Source: Isoetes taiwanensis
Taxonomy: Eukaryota; Streptophyta; Lycopodiopsida; Isoetales; Isoetaceae
Direction of reading: 5' to 3'
Length of the DNA stretch: 64,000 bases
NCBI GenBank assembly: GCA_021234155.1
Contig: JAJEKV010000014.1
Coordinates: 21,221,513-21,285,512, forward strand
Part shown: positions 45,846 to 55,950 of the stretch, piece by piece
Layout: each line of letters begins with the position of its first letter
Numbering within the stretch: position 1 is the stretch's first letter
Translations under genes and position numbers: made by a program
The notes under the pieces: model-generated
What the model saw: the letters and a program-made list of their open reading frames with translations, nothing else
Told to the model about the DNA's origin: nothing
Databases searched by the model: none

Positions 45846-46110
45846 GCATAAACTTCTACCTTCCAAGAACACTCCAAAAGCAAGAGGAGCTTGAATCCTG
45901 AAATAAAATAATTAGATTTAGTTTTAGCAAGAGAACCCTCCGATTTTTGTTGTGTTCTACTCACCATATGATCCGACCAAGATCAGCATTTACTGGCGCA
46001 ATTTTAATGCGCCCATTCTGAAGCGCCAAAATGCGATAGAGCAAAAATCCTATAGCAAAAGTCGTAGAGCATGATACTGCAATTTCAAATTCTTGGCAAT
46101 TAATGATGTC
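45846..46110 (-). pseudogene. Possible captured exon pair with a membrane segment
   Basis: Minus frame: a first exon with CSTTFAIGFLLYRILALQNG, then KIAPVNADLGRII, ending at a strong donor (g|gtgagt near 45963). After an acceptor at about 45900 a second exon continues in phase (IQAPLAFGVFLEGRSLCHFI, then KQHVRSITKFQ). The first exon contains a plausible transmembrane helix. No family recognised. Position near the Helitron 5' end suggests capture. Confidence 0.35.
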
Positions 46111-46112
46111 AG

Positions 46113-46183
46113 CCTGCGGGACCCGCAGGAGGAGCCATAAGCGGGAAGGGAACGCCGCATGCGGCGTAAGATGCGGCGTTCCC
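46113..46183. other. Two strong hairpins near the Helitron 5' end
   Basis: Hairpin 1: cctgcggg/cccgcagg with a 1-nt centre (46113-46129). Hairpin 2: a perfect 13-bp stem gggaacgccgcat / atgcggcgttccc (46148-46160, 46171-46183) whose loop region also forms the palindrome cgccgcatgcggcg. They lie 41-112 bp from the TC terminus in otherwise AT-rich DNA. Confidence 0.8.
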
Positions 46184-49100
46184 TTGGCACGGAACCCAAC
46201 ATGCTCCCAAAATAAAAAAGAAGATACCACCACGAAGGGTGGCCCATCGTCATCAATATAACTAACAACAGAATACCAACATAACAAAGGAAATACACAA
46301 TAACTAAGGGCTCTACCCCGGGCTCAGACTCCATGGGGGCGACTGACGGTCAGGGCCTCAAGATAACAGCAGACAGAGGTATAACATGGCATTGGCTGGC
46401 ATAAGACAATGGCTAGGGTAGTCCACTCCATCCGCCCCTCCTGTGCACACTTTGCAGATAGGCTGAATCATGCTATGACGTGCTTGTAGCCCTCCGGAGA
46501 CACAATCCCAAGGAATCACCCTTCGGGGCTACTCCAGCTTACATCTCCCCGGTCCGATGAGGCAGGTCAGAGAGTCGTCTCCTCCCCGAGCATGACGGAT
46601 CCCTGGGTGTGCTAGAGAACACGTGCCGCATCAGCGACTCCCGCATCCGTACCCGACTTACTCCCCTAAATCTAAAGGCCAGCTCACCAGCCCGTTCGAG
46701 CCCAGGGCGTCCATATAGGCACCTCCCTCTGGCCCAGAGAGTGTCAAACCCATACCCGGCCCACACACAGTGACCAGCTATAAGCCTAGCACACTATAGG
46801 AGTCTTGCAGCTGCGCTAGACAAGACCCCACCCCCGATTCACCATCATACTCGTTATCTGGTGCTGAACCACATCATAGCATCCACAGCCAGGTTGGCTC
46901 TTGTGCACAGGCCGCATTTATTGGGTACTAAGGGTTCTATCTAGGAGCATCTCTACTTCTAGATGGCCTTTAGGTCTCTACCCCCTTTTACCCATACAAC
47001 ACAGGAGGAACAGAAAGAAAGCTATCCTTATACATCCATCCATCCATAGCTTTGAATAGAACATAAAATAGAGATTAACCATACATCTATTCATACAAGG
47101 GTTAATCCTAGCTACCTTCTGAGCATACAAGGGTTAGTCCTATGACTATCTAGGAATTCAAGCTATCTACATACTAACCGGGATCATAGCTAGCTCTACT
47201 ATCTCTTTGGTTCTCCATCCTTCTGGCTGGAACAGGGTGGAATAACAGCTCCTCCTCCACCAACCTCCCCCAATTCGAATTGGGGCAAATGGGGGTAGAA
47301 AATCCCAATTTGGGTCCCACGTTAGCAACTCTCCCTTGCCCAATCGATTTGGGCCAGGTGGCAACTCTAGATTGGTTAATATTAGTTAATTTGATATTTC
47401 AGCCCCCCTTAAGCCCTAAATTCGAATTAGGGTTTTGGGTTAGTTTTCTACTTTAATGATTAATTATTAACATAGCTAACCTTAGCTTATGAATAATTAA
47501 TGTGCCATTAATTATTCATAGTGACGTGTCACGTATTTATACTTAAAAAAGGCGTATAAATATGTGGAACGTCACATTCTCCCCACCTTAAAAATGATGT
47601 TGTCCTCAGCATCATGTGTACTCTTGTTGCAGGGCAACACATCGTACATTGGAAGGAAGTCTCCCCTCCTTAAAGAGATAGCCTGAGATTATAAGTGACA
47701 CAGACTTTGTCATGTTCAAAGTGATTAAGTTTGAAATGACTTGTAATGTGCAATTTATAACTCTGGGATATAAAAGGTAGAAGTATAAATCAGACATAAT
47801 CATCGTTTAGGACCGTCAAAGTCAACAGTGAAGGGTTGTGGAAGTCTGACTGTTTTGACAGTATATCTAATTTAGAAACCATTCTCTTTATACATACGTG
47901 TAACTGATTATATATTATAGACGAACTTCTATTTGTTCTTTTAATATAACACAGACTTATTACTCTCGCACTGTTTAGTAATCGTCAGTGTTTTACATGC
48001 CCCTCACATATATACTTACCCTTTAATACAATTATAAATTGTACTGTATCTGACATTTTTTTACCTATAGACTTTAATTAGAGACACACGTTCTTCATCA
48101 TTTAGTATTCATAACATTGTTATAACATAGTCGAAGTCTCATTATTCCCTCAGGAGTTTGTGTACGACATACATAATTATCTCCTTCCATTATATTTGAT
48201 TATGTGTTTAAATAGTTTTTTTTTTCCTTTCGACTATCTTTAATGTTTCCACACGCACACTCTCTATCTTTACCATAGTTTACACTCACATGAGGACACA
48301 TATTAATTCATTGGTTATGTGTATACATTTACCAGATGTCCAGATATTCTTACATTGGCATCGCACAGATACAGCGGAAGCATCGGAAGCATGCCTGGTG
48401 CTTCCTAAGTCTGTTATATAGCGATGGTTGAGCAGGTCCTGAACTCTTGCTTAAAGTGGAAATGTGGCACGCTGGGAATGCGGAGTGGTAAGGTATGCTT
48501 ATTTTGGATGGATAGTCGAGAAAATTGGTATGACGATGTTTGTTATCCGATTGAAGCACTGGACCTAATAATTACGAGGATTGATTTATAATGCGGCATA
48601 CATATTGCCATTCAACGTAGAAGGAGAGTGGATATAGCACCATATATCTGATGGAGAAGTGGTTTATGATTATCTACTATAGACGACATTAGAGAGGTAC
48701 TGTACTAAGGTGGAAGCTGGATTATGAGTACCCAGCTCCTGAAATGGAGATCACTTTAGAAGCGTAGGTTTCGACAATTGTGAGGAGCAGGCGCAACCAT
48801 CTAAAATCTGCAAGGTATGTTAAGTCGTGTACCCACATGACAAGTGTGAGACAAGAGGAGCTTGAGAGTTGTTGTAAACAAGGTTTCAAATATAGAGAGT
48901 TTGGAGGGATACTTTGAATAGACCAAAGTTTGGAGTATGAACAAGGTAGGTGCCCAATGAACATCTCATCAGGGAGAATGTACTCTGGACTTGGTATCGT
49001 GTGTGTATCCCGAGGAGTAGCTCCGCGTTGGTATATGCGTACTAGGACCATTTAATGGTAAAACATAACTAGAAAAAGATAGGATGTATACTAGAACTCC

Positions 49101-50349
49101 TAGTTTACAGTTCATATGAATACGGATATAAGGAAGATAGGAGTTCCTATACCAGAAGTTAAACATGTTGACTGGGAACTTAGGGTGGCATCTGCCCCTA
49201 TGGAATTTGTGACTAAAGCTTGAGGGCCAAGGTAAACTAAGGCTAGAGAGTCTAGAAAGTGTGGTGTCAAAACCATAGCATATATATAGTACAAGATAGA
49301 CGAGTTGCAGAAATACATTTGCGGCAAGTATGAACATAGCTAGGTGGCTATGTCAAAGACTCACTATGAATCTAGACTTAGAGTTGGCTCACACGTGTTT
49401 ATCACATAATTACACGATAAGAATGGTGGATGTTGGAAGGACCCTTACGGTGGAAGAACCCCAAAAGAGGGTAGACTGCTGTCACTTCGACAGGCATGTG
49501 GCGCAGATAAACAATCACGACCATATAGGCGATGAACTTTGGCACAAAATAATACTAAAGTTTGTACCCGGGATTGATTAGAATAAAGTGTTGACATTAT
49601 TGTGGGGCTTCGAACACAAGCACTCACTACGTATTACAGAGTATGTATCATGATCTGGGGAAAATGATCCATAAAAGGAACACGACCAATGAGAAGAAAT
49701 ATTGAAGGGTGGTAGGATCAAAGAAATCCAAACCCATGGTCTAGAGGGGTGCTGCATGGCAGTCCCTAGTTGGTTGGACGAAAGGAGATCCTTTCTCTGG
49801 GAAATGAGACGAGTCAAGGTTTAGACACTAGAGAGAGACAACGTTAATTATAATTATGTCTATAAAATATTACTTAACCCTTACTATGTAACGTCGATAA
49901 GGTCTAATATAAAGCATATGAATGTAGTATAGATTGAATCATGGCAAGGCCCGAAGAAATTTTGTTATCAAGGCATTTACCAAATGAAAAAAATATTTAA
50001 AGCTATAGGTCTAGGAACGTCGATAACTGGACATTAATTATCGTCGCCTAAAGAATATCCAAGGTGAATAGTGGATTAGAATCCAACTTGGAAGTTTCTA
50101 TCTTACTCCGAGGAATTTCCTTCCATCGCTCAATGTGAACGTATGTCGATATGGTTGCGGGAGATATTCCGCAAGGATGGTAATAACTCTTAGGTTATTC
50201 CTAGCCCACCATGGTTGCACAAGTCCGGCGGAGTTGTTGCCACCGCCGCGTTGGTTTAGGGAAGAGTGATGGTAGGCAGGAGTCTCTCTAGAGAAATAGA
50301 GGTGCTATTGATATACGAGACCATTATTATCACTTAAAGGAGGCTTACT

Positions 50350-50580
50350 GTGTTGGTAAAAGGTTTGGTTGGGTGGTGGGAGGTCAAGGGTTCAAGTCCC
50401 CATAGTACACTTTTATATAAAAGTTGCTATAGAGAAATAAGTATTATATGTGTATAAGAAATATGTGAAACTCACGTGAAACTCACATTACATTTAAGAG
50501 AGCTTGGTGTGGTGGTAAGCAACTAAGGTTGGAGTTGGGAGGTCATGTGTTCAAATTTGTGTCGAGGCGCCAAAAAAATA
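50350..50580 (+). repeat. Pair of tRNA-like (SINE-like) sequences in the leader
   Basis: First: 'ttggttgggtggtggg' (50365-50380) then a good B box 'gggttcaagtcccc' (50389-50402). Second: A-box-like 'agcttggtgtggtggtaagc' (50501-50520) with 'tgttcaaatttgt' about 28 bases on. Both are followed by unrelated sequence. They resemble heads of tRNA-derived SINEs embedded in the LTR element. The copy at 37231 has lost the A-box part of the second. Confidence 0.4.
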
Positions 50581-51018
50581 CGTTTATAAAACATATAAAA
50601 TTTTTTATATGGCAAAAACACGCGTTTTATACGGTCGGGCGCCGGTGGCATTATACGGGTTTCTATTAAAATTCACGCCAAAATGCAAGTGGCGCCCGAG
50701 TTGACTTTTGGCCCCTTTTTTTGCTGTTTTGATGCTGGATATGCCGGACGTGTTGGAGCAAAAATCGCCTCAATCCGAGTTACCTAAAGAAAGTTATGGC
50801 CTCCGGAAGAAAGGGACTGCATTATGCCGAAAACTCAACATAACTTCACCTTAATATTTGGAATTTTTCTTCTTAACTGGCTCATCGTCACATACTTAGG
50901 CCAAAACTCATCTTAATTATGGATTTGGTGTAAGTTTCCTACATTGGAGGTCCCCTACTATCTAACGGTCTAACGAGTTAGACATGGCCAGTGCTATGAC
51001 CTGGTCTACCAAGATCAT

Positions 51019-51030
51019 GCTCTGATACCA
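51019..51030 (-). other. Primer-binding site beside LTR-C
   Basis: Minus strand TGGTATCAGAGC, one base from the LTR-C end. Confidence 0.9.
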
Positions 51031-51031
51031 C

Positions 51032-52627
51032 TGTGATGCTCCCCGAATCCATAGGATGCTCCCATCGTATAAAAACGGGAAATTCCCCTCCCATGGCGAA
51101 TCCATCACCACGGAAAGGCCCTCCGTCTGACTCGGACCACTTGTGATGGCCAAGTGTCCGGGTGAAGGACACAGAGGTGTCATTCGTCCCACGCCTTTTA
51201 TGGGAATCCTATATAGCGGAAGCATACATACATGTTAGCACCTAGCAACAATACTAATAAATAATATACCACCACGAAGGGTGGCTCATCACATCAATAT
51301 AACTAACAACAGAATACCAACATAACAAAGGAAATACACCATAACTAAGGGCTCTACCCCGGGCTCAGACTCCATGGGGGCGACTGACGGTCAGGGCCTC
51401 AAGATAACAGCAGACAGAGGTATAACATGGCATTGGCTGGCATAAGACAATGGCTAGGGTAGTCCACTCCATCCGCCCCTCCTGTGCACACTTTGCAGAT
51501 AGGTTGAATCATGCTATGACATGCTTGTATCCCTCCGGAGACACAATCCCAAGGAATCACCCTTCGGGACTACTCCGGGTTACATCTCCCCGGTCCGATG
51601 AGGCAGGTCAGAGAGGCGTCTCCTCCCTGAGCATGACGGATCCCTGGGTGTGCTAGAGAACACGTGCCGCATCAGCGACTCCCGCATCCGTACCCGACTT
51701 ACTCCCCTAAATATAAAGGCCAGCTCACCAGCCCGTTCGAGCCCAGGGCGTCCATATAGGCACCTCCCTCCAGCCCAGAGAGTGTCAAACCCATACCCGG
51801 CCCACACACAGTGACCGGCTATAAGCCTAGCACACTATAGGAGTCCTGTAGCTGCGCTAGACAAGACCCCACCCCCGATTCACCATCATACTCGTTATCT
51901 GGTGCTGAACCACATCATAGCATCCACAGCCAGGTTGGCTCTTGTGCACAGGCCGCATTTATTGGGTATTAAGGGTTCTATCTAGGAGCATCTCTACTTC
52001 TAGATGGCCTTTAGGTCTCTACCCCCTTTTACCCATACAACACAGGAGGAACAGAAAGAAAGCTATCCTTATACATCCATCCATCCATAGCTTTGAATAG
52101 AACATAAAATAGAGATTAACCATACATCTATTCATACAAGGGTTAATCCTAGCTACCTTCTGAGCATACAAGGGTTAGTCCTATGACTATCTAGGAATCC
52201 AAGCTATCTACGTACTAATCGGGATCATAGCTAGCTCTACTATCTCTCTGGTTCTCCATCCTTCTGGCTGGAACAGGTGGAACAGCAGCTCCTCCTCCAC
52301 CAACCTCTCCCAATTCGAATTGGGGCAAATGGGGGTAGAAAATCCCAATTTGGATCCCACGTTAGCAACTCTCCCTTGCCCAATCGATTTGGGCCAGGTG
52401 GCAACTCTAGATTGGTTAATATTAGCTAATTTGATATTTCAGGCTCTTTTAATATTACGTTAAGCCCTAAATTCGAATTAGGGTTTTGGGTTAGTTTTCC
52501 ACTTTAATGATTAATTATTAACATAGCTAATCTTAGCTTATGAATAACTAATGTGCCATTAATTATTCATAGTGACGTGTCACGTATTTATACTTAAAAA
52601 AGGCGTATAAATATGTGGAACGTCACA
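51032..52627 (-). repeat. LTR-C, uninterrupted
   Basis: 1,596 bp, ends TGTGATGC and CGTCACA. Collinear with LTR-B and nearly identical to it. It preserves the Helitron target site intact at 51260-51273 (aataata/taccacc). It has a primer site on its left and a polypurine-like tract (ATGGGAGAA) on its right. Confidence 0.92.
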
Positions 52628-53945
52628 TTCTCCCATAAAAAAAATGTTTAACGTCCTCAAGATCATGTGTACTCTTGTTGCAGGGCAACACATCGTACAT
52701 TGGAAGGAAGTCTCCCCTCCTTAAAGAGATAGCCTGAGATTATAAGTGACACAGACTTTGTCATGTTCAAAGTGATTAAGTTTGAAATGACTTGTAATGT
52801 GCAATTTATAACTCTGGGATATAAAAGGTAGAAGTATAGATAAGACATAATCATCGTTTAGGACCGTCAAAGTCAACAGTGAAGGGTTGTGGAAGTCTGA
52901 CTGTTTTGACAGTATATCTAATTTAGAAACCATTCTCTTTATACATACGTGTAACTGATTATATATTATAGATGGTTATAGATATAAGTAACTTCTATTT
53001 GTTCTTTTAATATAACACAGACTTATTACTCTCGCACTGTTTAGTAATCGTCAGTGTTTTACATGCCTCTCACATATATACTTACCCTTTAATACAATTA
53101 TAAATTGTACTGTATCTGACATTTTTTTACCTATAGACTTTAATTGGAGACACACGCTCTTCATCATTTAGTATTCATAACATTGTTATAATATAATCTA
53201 AGTCTCATTATTCCCTAAGGAGTTTGTGTACGACATACATAATTATCTCCTTCCATTATATTTGATTATGTGTTTAAATAGTTTTTTTTCCTTTCGACTA
53301 TTTTTAATGTTTCCACACGCACACTCTCTATCTTTACCATAGTTTACACTCACATGAGGACACATATTAATTCATTGGTTATGTGTATACATTTACCAGA
53401 TGTCCAGATATTCTTACATTGGCATCGCACAGATACGACGGAAGCATCGGAAGCATGCCTAGTGCTTCCTGGGTCTGTTATATAGCGATGGTTGAGCAGG
53501 TCCTGAACTCTTGCTTGAAATGGAAATGTGGCACGTTGGGAATGCGGAGTGGTAAGGTATGCTTATTTTGGATGGATAGTCGAGAAAATTGGTATGACGA
53601 TGTTTGTTATCCGATTGAAGCACTGGACCTAATAATTACGAGGATTGATTTATCATGCGGCATACATATTGCCATTCAACGTAGAAGGAGAGTGGATATA
53701 GCACCATATATCTGATGGAGAAGTGGTTTATGATTATCTACTATAGACGACATTAGAGAGGTACTGTACTAAGGTGGAACCTGGATTATGAGTTCCCAAC
53801 TCCTGAAATGGAGATCACTTTAGAAGCGTAGGTTTCGACAATTGTGAGGAGCAGGCGCAACCATCTAAAAGCTGCAAGGTATGTTAAGTCGTGTACCCAC
53901 ATGACAAGTGTGAGACAAGAGGAGCTTGAGAGTTGTTGTAAACAC
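52628..53945 (-). mobile_element. Array: partial 3' internal region to the right of LTR-C
   Basis: Near-identical to 47577-48884 and breaks off at 'gttgttgtaaaca', where unrelated sequence starts. It is the 3' end of a further element whose 5' part is missing. The polypurine tract has changed to a run of A plus GGGAGAA. A 110-codon plus frame at 53383-53715 (stop-free in this copy) has no recognised motif and is read as chance. Confidence 0.85.
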
Positions 53946-54540
53946 ACTGACCCCAATTTTTGGTCCACAGTTGTTTTTTAGTTGTACGGAAGTGTTGTTT
54001 TATGCCAAAAACAACACCAAAATGGTCCCAAAAGTCCACGTGGCCTGTTTATCCGGATTTGCACAAAGAGACAGTGGTTTTTTGGCAGAAATTTCCCACT
54101 GTGGTCTTTTGGCAGAAAAATCCACGCGTAGAAAAAATTGACATGGTTTTTGTGAATTCTTGTCAACGTGTACTTTTTTCCTTCACTGTTGTTTTTTGGC
54201 AGAACCATGCGTTGTTTATTATTAAAATAACACGTGTAGGTTTTAATTTTACTACACCTGAAAAACTAAATTACAACACTAGAAATAAAACACTACAAAG
54301 AAAAGAACACGTAGGAAATAGAAAATTGATGTTTTCAAGTGTTCTTTTTCGCAATATGGACATGTTGTTTCAAGTGTTGTTTTTGCAAAATTAAAAAAAA
54401 ATCACGTATGGCCTTTTTTTAATTTACGAAACCCTACATGTGTTATTGAAATCTAGCTATAGTTTTCCTGAAATAAGGACATGTAAAAAATAATATTAGA
54501 ACATGTAGAAAAAATGTGTGTTTCTAATGTGGTTGTTTAA
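53946..54540. other. Unassigned AT-rich DNA
   Basis: Contains repeated 'ttttggcagaaa' words (54077, 54107, 54194) and frames of up to 144 codons that look like low-complexity chance frames. No family recognised. Confidence 0.3.
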
Positions 54541-54725
54541 CTAATGAGATATTGACACGTGGCATGCTTTTTAAATAAAAAAATATTATTCTAGCTAATC
54601 AAATATGGACACGTGGCATACTTTTGAAATAAAAAAAACATTATTATTACATGTAGAAAAAGAAGGTATTGTTTTTAATATGTCTTCTATCAAATCAAAT
54701 GTTGACACATGGCACACATTAAAAT
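54541..54725 (+). repeat. Three repeats carrying G-box/ABRE-like cores
   Basis: A unit of about 55-95 bp with 'gacacgtggca' followed by an A-rich tract occurs at 54554 and 54608, and as 'gacacatggca' at 54704. CACGTGGC is the core of plant ABRE/G-box sites bound by bZIP factors. No gene start is seen close by, so a regulatory role is unsupported. Confidence 0.45.
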
Positions 54726-54796
54726 AAAAAATTACTATAAACCACAATTTAAAAGCTAATATATTATGAATTTTGCATTGATCTTTTTAATTGTTT

Positions 54797-54880
54797 AAAA
54801 AAAAGCCTTTTGGGAATCGAACCCAAACAAGTCCATAAGACATAATATTCATGTTATCTCCATTCTCATTTATGCATACT
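54797..54880 (-). repeat. tRNA-like sequence with B box and T-run
   Basis: The minus strand has a perfect B box (GGGTTCGATTCCC, complement of 54812-54824) followed 7 bases later by eight T (54797-54804), a polymerase III terminator. An acceptable A box (tggagataacatg) lies upstream, but no acceptor stem pairs. It is more likely a tRNA relic or SINE than a tRNA gene. Confidence 0.35.
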
Positions 54881-55256
54881 GATACTGATGGATTGCAATC
54901 TAAATTTTAAATTTTAACGTCAGATTATAACATTCAATTAACATTCAATGGTTAAGGTTTAAAACAATTGAATTAATGGTTGTGGTTAAAAACAATGATT
55001 AACTTCATCTCAACTCTCCTTTTCTTCTTCCACAACTTCATCTTCATCATGGAACAGATCAGACTATAAGCATATTTCACGGACAACTAAGAAGCATTAT
55101 GGGAAATGATCAAGAAACCCTCATATCTTTTTGTCTTGACCCTGAAATAAAATAGAACGTGATTATAAACCTATGAGGCTCTTTGAGAAGTCAAGTAATT
55201 TTGCAATAAGCTTGCCAAGTTCATTTTCATAGAATTTAGAACATCGCACAACTTAC
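54881..55256. other. Spacer downstream of the transporter fragment
   Basis: After the last recognisable exon an acceptor-like site (about 55144) leads only to a short frame with a stop, so the gene does not continue convincingly here. Confidence 0.3.
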
Positions 55257-55745
55257 TGCATATAAGATGCTCAGTCCTTCTTCTATATTAGAAAATAACC
55301 AATCTGATGGCTTCACAAGAATGAGAGAGAACACTCCAAGCTGAATTGTACTGAAAAAATAAGAAGCTGCCCATATGGATAACGCTGCAGGATAATCTCG
55401 TAAAAACGAGGCCTGTAAGATGAAAGGGTTTTAAATTTGTGAAAAATCGTACGAATCAATAATCACTGCTCTTGTGATCCTTACAGTCATGATGAGAAAG
55501 ATTGCAAAGGATAAAAATGATAAGATGAGGCAGACCACCCCCATGTCCCAAGGATTATATGTCACTGTTAAGCAAAGTTGCCCTCTTCCACAAGTTGAGC
55601 TTTCAGGGATATACACTCCGTCATAGCAACGTAGAAATGAATCGGCTGTTCTAACGCTACCACGAATTCGTTCCATCAGATTGCATCCAGCAAGTCTGCA
55701 ACCCTTCAAGCCCAAGCAAAATAATCTGCTTCCAGCTCTGATCAA
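55257..55745 (-). pseudogene. WAT1/UMAMIT-like (EamA) transporter gene fragment
   Basis: Exon 1 ends at 55485 with DMGVVCLILSFLSFAIFLIM(T), a membrane helix, at donor ct|gtaagg. Exon 2, 55412-55257, continues in phase 0: ASFLRDYPAALSIWAASYFF, then STIQLGVFSLIL, VKPSDW, and GLSILYA at donor a|gtaag. The x-YPA-x-LS-x4-A...G-x2-Q, helix, then P-S-D/A-W layout is the end of the first and start of the second EamA domain in plant WAT1-related 10-helix carriers of the drug/metabolite transporter superfamily. The sequence upstream in the same frame (MIRAGSRLFC...) does not match the family. The next exon is missing, so this is a fragment. Confidence 0.55.
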
Positions 55746-55848
55746 GCTTCCTAGTCCTGAAAAATGTTATGCTTTCAGAGTTCGGATTCAGAGAAACAAA
55801 GCTTAGAAAATAAACGAAAAACAAGCCTCTAAAAACATAACAAAACCT

Positions 55849-55950
55849 GTCGGATTTGCCATTGCCACAGCTGCCAAAGATTTGCCATCGCCATAGCTAC
55901 CAAAGATTTGCCATCGCCATAGCTGTCGGATTTGCCAAAGCTGCCGAATG
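55849..55950. repeat. Short tandem repeat, 26-bp unit
   Basis: About four imperfect copies of 'aaagatttgccatcgccata' plus 'gctacc/gctgtc' at 55849-55946. It falls in or next to the upstream part of the transporter fragment. Confidence 0.7.

Larger units (their letters stand above)
38129..46224 (-). mobile_element. Helitron, 8,096 bp, with captured gene fragments
   Basis: In minus orientation the element begins TC (46224-46223) and ends CTAG (38132-38129). Seven bases before CTAG is a perfect 8-bp stem with 3-nt loop (TGCCCGGC/GCCGGGCA), the Helitron 3' hairpin. It sits between A and T with no target duplication. Removing it gives aataata+taccacc, exactly the uninterrupted sequence of LTR-C at 51260-51273. 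Inside are a Helitron Rep/helicase N-terminal remnant (38793-39550), a foldback MITE, a PPR fragment, CPN60 exons with introns, part of a copia LTR, and a second Helitron 3' end at 42095. It lacks an intact Rep (HUH) and helicase, so it is non-autonomous. Confidence 0.92.
37894..47576 (-). repeat. LTR-B, split by the Helitron
   Basis: Two pieces, 37894-38128 (235 bp) and 46225-47576 (1,352 bp), join to a 1,587-bp LTR collinear with LTR-C (1,596 bp). Ends are TGTGACGC and CGTCACA. It has a primer-binding site on its left and a polypurine tract (AAGGTGGGGAGAA) on its right, so it acts at once as the 3' LTR of the element to its right and the 5' LTR of the one to its left. Confidence 0.9.
47577..51031 (-). 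mobile_element. Array: complete internal region, non-coding, 3,455 bp
   Basis: In minus orientation it starts with a primer-binding site (51019-51030) beside LTR-C and ends with a polypurine tract (AAGGTGGGGAGAA, about 47577-47589) beside LTR-B. It is therefore the full internal region of one element using LTR-C as 5' LTR and LTR-B as 3' LTR. No frame exceeds about 120 codons and none shows gag or pol motifs. This resembles a large retrotransposon derivative mobilised by an autonomous relative, plausibly the chromovirus family represented at 3279-7190, which has homologous LTRs. Confidence 0.85.

Noticed and set aside
53383-53715. 110-codon plus-strand frame as a gene
   Set aside because: It lies in the duplicated non-coding retrotransposon region, is broken in the sister copy near 48590, and shows no motif.
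54797-54880. Functional tRNA gene on the minus strand
   Set aside because: The B box and T-run are good, but no acceptor or anticodon stem could be folded.
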